A DNA stretch of 44,844 bases from Candidatus Babelota bacterium (GTDB taxonomy: Bacteria; Babelota; Babeliae; Babelales; Babelaceae), in contig PLTG01000054.1 in assembly GCA_003165355.1 (NCBI GenBank), forward strand, positions 1 to 44,844, read 5' to 3'. The notes under the pieces are model-generated. The model had not been told where the DNA came from and ran no database searches. It saw nothing but the letters and a program-made list of their open reading frames with translations. A program made the position numbers and the translations under genes. Within the stretch, counting starts at the first letter, position 1; each line of letters starts with the position of its first letter. Below are positions 43,359 through 44,844 of this stretch, piece by piece.

Positions 43359-43871
43359 TCAAGAAAGTATATCGAGCGCTTTTTGAATAATTTCAGTAAC
43401 TTTGGGCTCCCCCTCAGGGAAGTTACTTAATACGTAATCAGGGACATCCTCACGATTCTCTGGGCGGCCGATACCCACACGAAGCCGGTGAAAGTTATCA
43501 CCAATAACAGAGATGATCGATTTAAGGCCATTGTGACCACGGGCGCTACCCCCTTGTTTAAGGGTCACTTTTCCAAAAGGTATCTCAAGCTCATCGTGCA
43601 CCACGAGAATATCTTCTGCCTTTATGCCTTTTTTAGTAAAAAACGAAAGCACAGCGCCGGAATTATTCATATAGGTTTGCGGCTTGACCAGGTAGACATT
43701 GCTGTCCCCCAAGGGAACCTGGGTCATCTCCATGTTCTGTCTCTCTTGCCAATGGGCATGATATTTTTCTGCCAAGGCATCAAGAACACGAAAGCCAATG
43801 GAATGGCGATGGTAGTAAAAAGATTGGCCTGGATTTCCCAGGCCAATAATAAGTTTAATCGGTAACTTCAT
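43359..43871 (-). CDS. pth: Peptidyl-tRNA hydrolase
   Basis: It recycles tRNA by cleaving peptidyl-tRNA dropped from ribosomes. Catalytic features are visible: LIIGLGNPGQSF, His23 in HRHSIGF, KPQTYMNNSG, VVHDELEIPFG (the conserved Asp) and GGSARGHNGLKSI. The residue after His23 (Ser24) is usually Asn in the family (RHN), a mild deviation. At 170 residues it is slightly shorter than the common 190. The gene starts 8 bases after the stop of the Skp-like gene and shares an operon with it. Confidence 0.95.
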   Translation of the reverse strand: MKLPIKLIIGLGNPGQSFYYHRHSIGFRVLDALAEKYHAHWQERQNMEMTQVPLGDSNVYLVKPQTYMNNSGAVLSFFTKKGIKAEDILVVHDELEIPFGKVTLKQGGSARGHNGLKSIISVIGDNFHRLRVGIGRPENREDVPDYVLSNFPEGEPKVTEIIQKALDILS

Positions 43872-43879
43872 ATACGCTA

Positions 43880-44482
43880 TTATGCTTTAGCTTTTGGAGT
43901 TTCTGAAGTCATTTTTTTTGCGCGCTTGTCAGCTGCATGTTTTTTATTCAATTCAGCTATTGTTTCTGCGGTTATGTCTTTAACGCCTTTAGAAGAGATA
44001 AAGACATCTGAATAAAGAACTGGTTTGCCGCCTGCAACAACTTCTGCAGTTGTTTGGATTTTTTCTTGGAATTCTTTTGTTAATTGAGCAAATTGAGCTT
44101 CTGCTTTTGCTTGAAGTTGTTGCGTTTTTGATTGCAATTCTTGGAACATAGTCATAATGCTTGATTGTTCTGCTTCAGTAAGCTTTTCGCCTTTTTTGGT
44201 TTTCGCTTCAAGCTCTACTTGTTTTGCTTGAACTTTTGCTTGCAAATCTTGTAATGGTTTTTGCTCTTTTTCTAAATTCTTCTGGAATGATTCCATGGCA
44301 TCTTTCCATTCTGTTGATTGTGATTTTGATGGATCTTGTGGATCAATGATTTTTTTCACATCAAGCTTTACAAAGGGAAGTTCTGCAGGTCCCGCAGATT
44401 TTGCTGCAGGAGCCATACAAACAATGGCTGTTGAGGTTAGCATTAATACCGGCATAAGCAATGATAAACGTAATGTTTTCAT
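43880..44482 (-). CDS. Skp/OmpH-like periplasmic chaperone
   Basis: A protein of 200 residues with a signal peptide (MKTLRLSLLMPVLMLTSTAI) and then a long, Lys/Glu/Gln-rich helical segment (about 55-140, for example LQDLQAKVQAKQVELEAKTK), the coiled-coil hairpin of Skp. The conserved start after cleavage (FVKLDVKKII) and the end of the domain (VLYSDVFI) fit OmpH, which escorts unfolded outer-membrane proteins. The ATG at 44482 follows AAGGA. This implies an outer membrane. The C-terminal Lys-rich tail is an addition. It is co-transcribed with pth. Confidence 0.85.
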   Translation of the reverse strand: MKTLRLSLLMPVLMLTSTAIVCMAPAAKSAGPAELPFVKLDVKKIIDPQDPSKSQSTEWKDAMESFQKNLEKEQKPLQDLQAKVQAKQVELEAKTKKGEKLTEAEQSSIMTMFQELQSKTQQLQAKAEAQFAQLTKEFQEKIQTTAEVVAGGKPVLYSDVFISSKGVKDITAETIAELNKKHAADKRAKKMTSETPKAKA

Positions 44483-44578
44483 AAAAATCCTTGTTATAAA
44501 GAGGGACAAAAATGTATAGTAAAATTACTGTGGAATCATGCAAGAGTCAATAGCATGGAGACAGAAAGGGGATAACAA

Positions 44579-44803
44579 ATGAAATCGTTGATACTCAAAA
44601 GCTTATTATTTTTGATTTTTACGCAGGCTCATTCGATGCAATTTCCCTGCAAAAAAGAAGAGAGTTTAAGAATTTTGGTTTTAAAAAAACAGATGACAAC
44701 ATACCATCAAAAAGAACCATTGGGACAATTTCACGAAGATCGCAGAACATTTGATCAGTTTTTCCAAAAAAGGCTTCAAGCCGTGAAGCCGCAGGAAAAG
44801 TAA
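44579..44803 (+). CDS. Small exported protein of unknown function
   Basis: A protein of 74 residues with a signal peptide (MKSLILKSLLFLIFTQAHS) and a good ribosome binding site (AAAGGGG, seven bases, ATG). The mature part of about 55 residues is basic and polar, with one Cys (FPCKKEE), and ends LQAVKPQEK. No family was recognised. The remaining bases to the window end show nothing further. Confidence 0.65.
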   Translation: MKSLILKSLLFLIFTQAHSMQFPCKKEESLRILVLKKQMTTYHQKEPLGQFHEDRRTFDQFFQKRLQAVKPQEK

Positions 44804-44844
44804 GAGATTGGGTGGCGGTAGCCAGACGTAGCGTGCCAAGCCGG

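Noticed and set aside
44804-44844. GC-richer tail at the right edge
   Set aside because: It is too short to identify. It may be the start of another repeat, but nothing in the window matches it.

Overview
The window looks like a chromosomal segment of an AT-rich, host-associated bacterium. Many small exported proteins of unknown function, an ankyrin-type remnant, a probable effector-like protein, lineage-specific paralogue families and scattered palindromic repeats fit best with Candidatus Dependentiae (TM6) or a similar endosymbiont of protists. This assignment is inference from gene style. There is no rRNA or other phylogenetic marker here, and I found no tRNA, CRISPR array or prophage.

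Layout. Positions 1-1309 hold two members of an exported paralogue family, followed by a GC-rich intergenic stretch with repeats. Lon protease is at 1800-4166. From 4490 to 6604, two 5'-truncated IS982-type copies in direct orientation flank a duplicated-domain lipoprotein, and the second copy has cut off an ankyrin-like gene. Positions 7027-12113 carry an exported protein, TyrS, a degenerate site-2-protease-like membrane protein and a TMTC-like membrane/TPR protein. A stand-alone LigD-type 3'-phosphoesterase follows, then two tandem family paralogues, a Nudix hydrolase, a further paralogue and LeuS (12201-19571). Positions 19732-26972 carry small exported proteins, a probable effector, PyrG, a Cys-rich protein, a G1 glutamic peptidase, ArfB, HPF and an exported GNAT-like protein. 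Positions 27187-28430 hold a Ku remnant facing an LigD-type ATP-dependent DNA ligase. Two AAA_14/DUF4143 ATPases (29477-30826 and 41937-43262) bracket a stretch with a Na+/solute symporter fused to an M48-like metallopeptidase, an exported dipeptidyl peptidase III, small exported proteins, a RecO-like protein and a very large MscS-type channel. The window ends with Pth, a Skp/OmpH-like chaperone and a small exported protein.

How the genes work together. Housekeeping genes (lon, tyrS, leuS, pyrG, arfB, hpf, pth, skp-like) are interspersed with envelope and secretion functions. Three predicted exported or membrane peptidases (G1, M48-like fused to a transporter, M49) suggest peptide scavenging outside the cytoplasm. 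Non-homologous end-joining components are split and partly decayed: a separate phosphoesterase, a ligase without the polymerase domain, and a Ku fragment of 72 residues.

The least expected signals are four. (1) The transporter-protease fusion contains what looks like a relic signal peptide at the junction. (2) Three short motifs with a period of 32-33 bp lie directly upstream of each of the two AAA_14/DUF4143 genes. (3) The exported paralogue family has near-identical N-terminal blocks, divergent C-terminal halves and a GNAT-like tail. (4) Two families of dispersed palindromic repeats have stems that differ between copies but stay paired.
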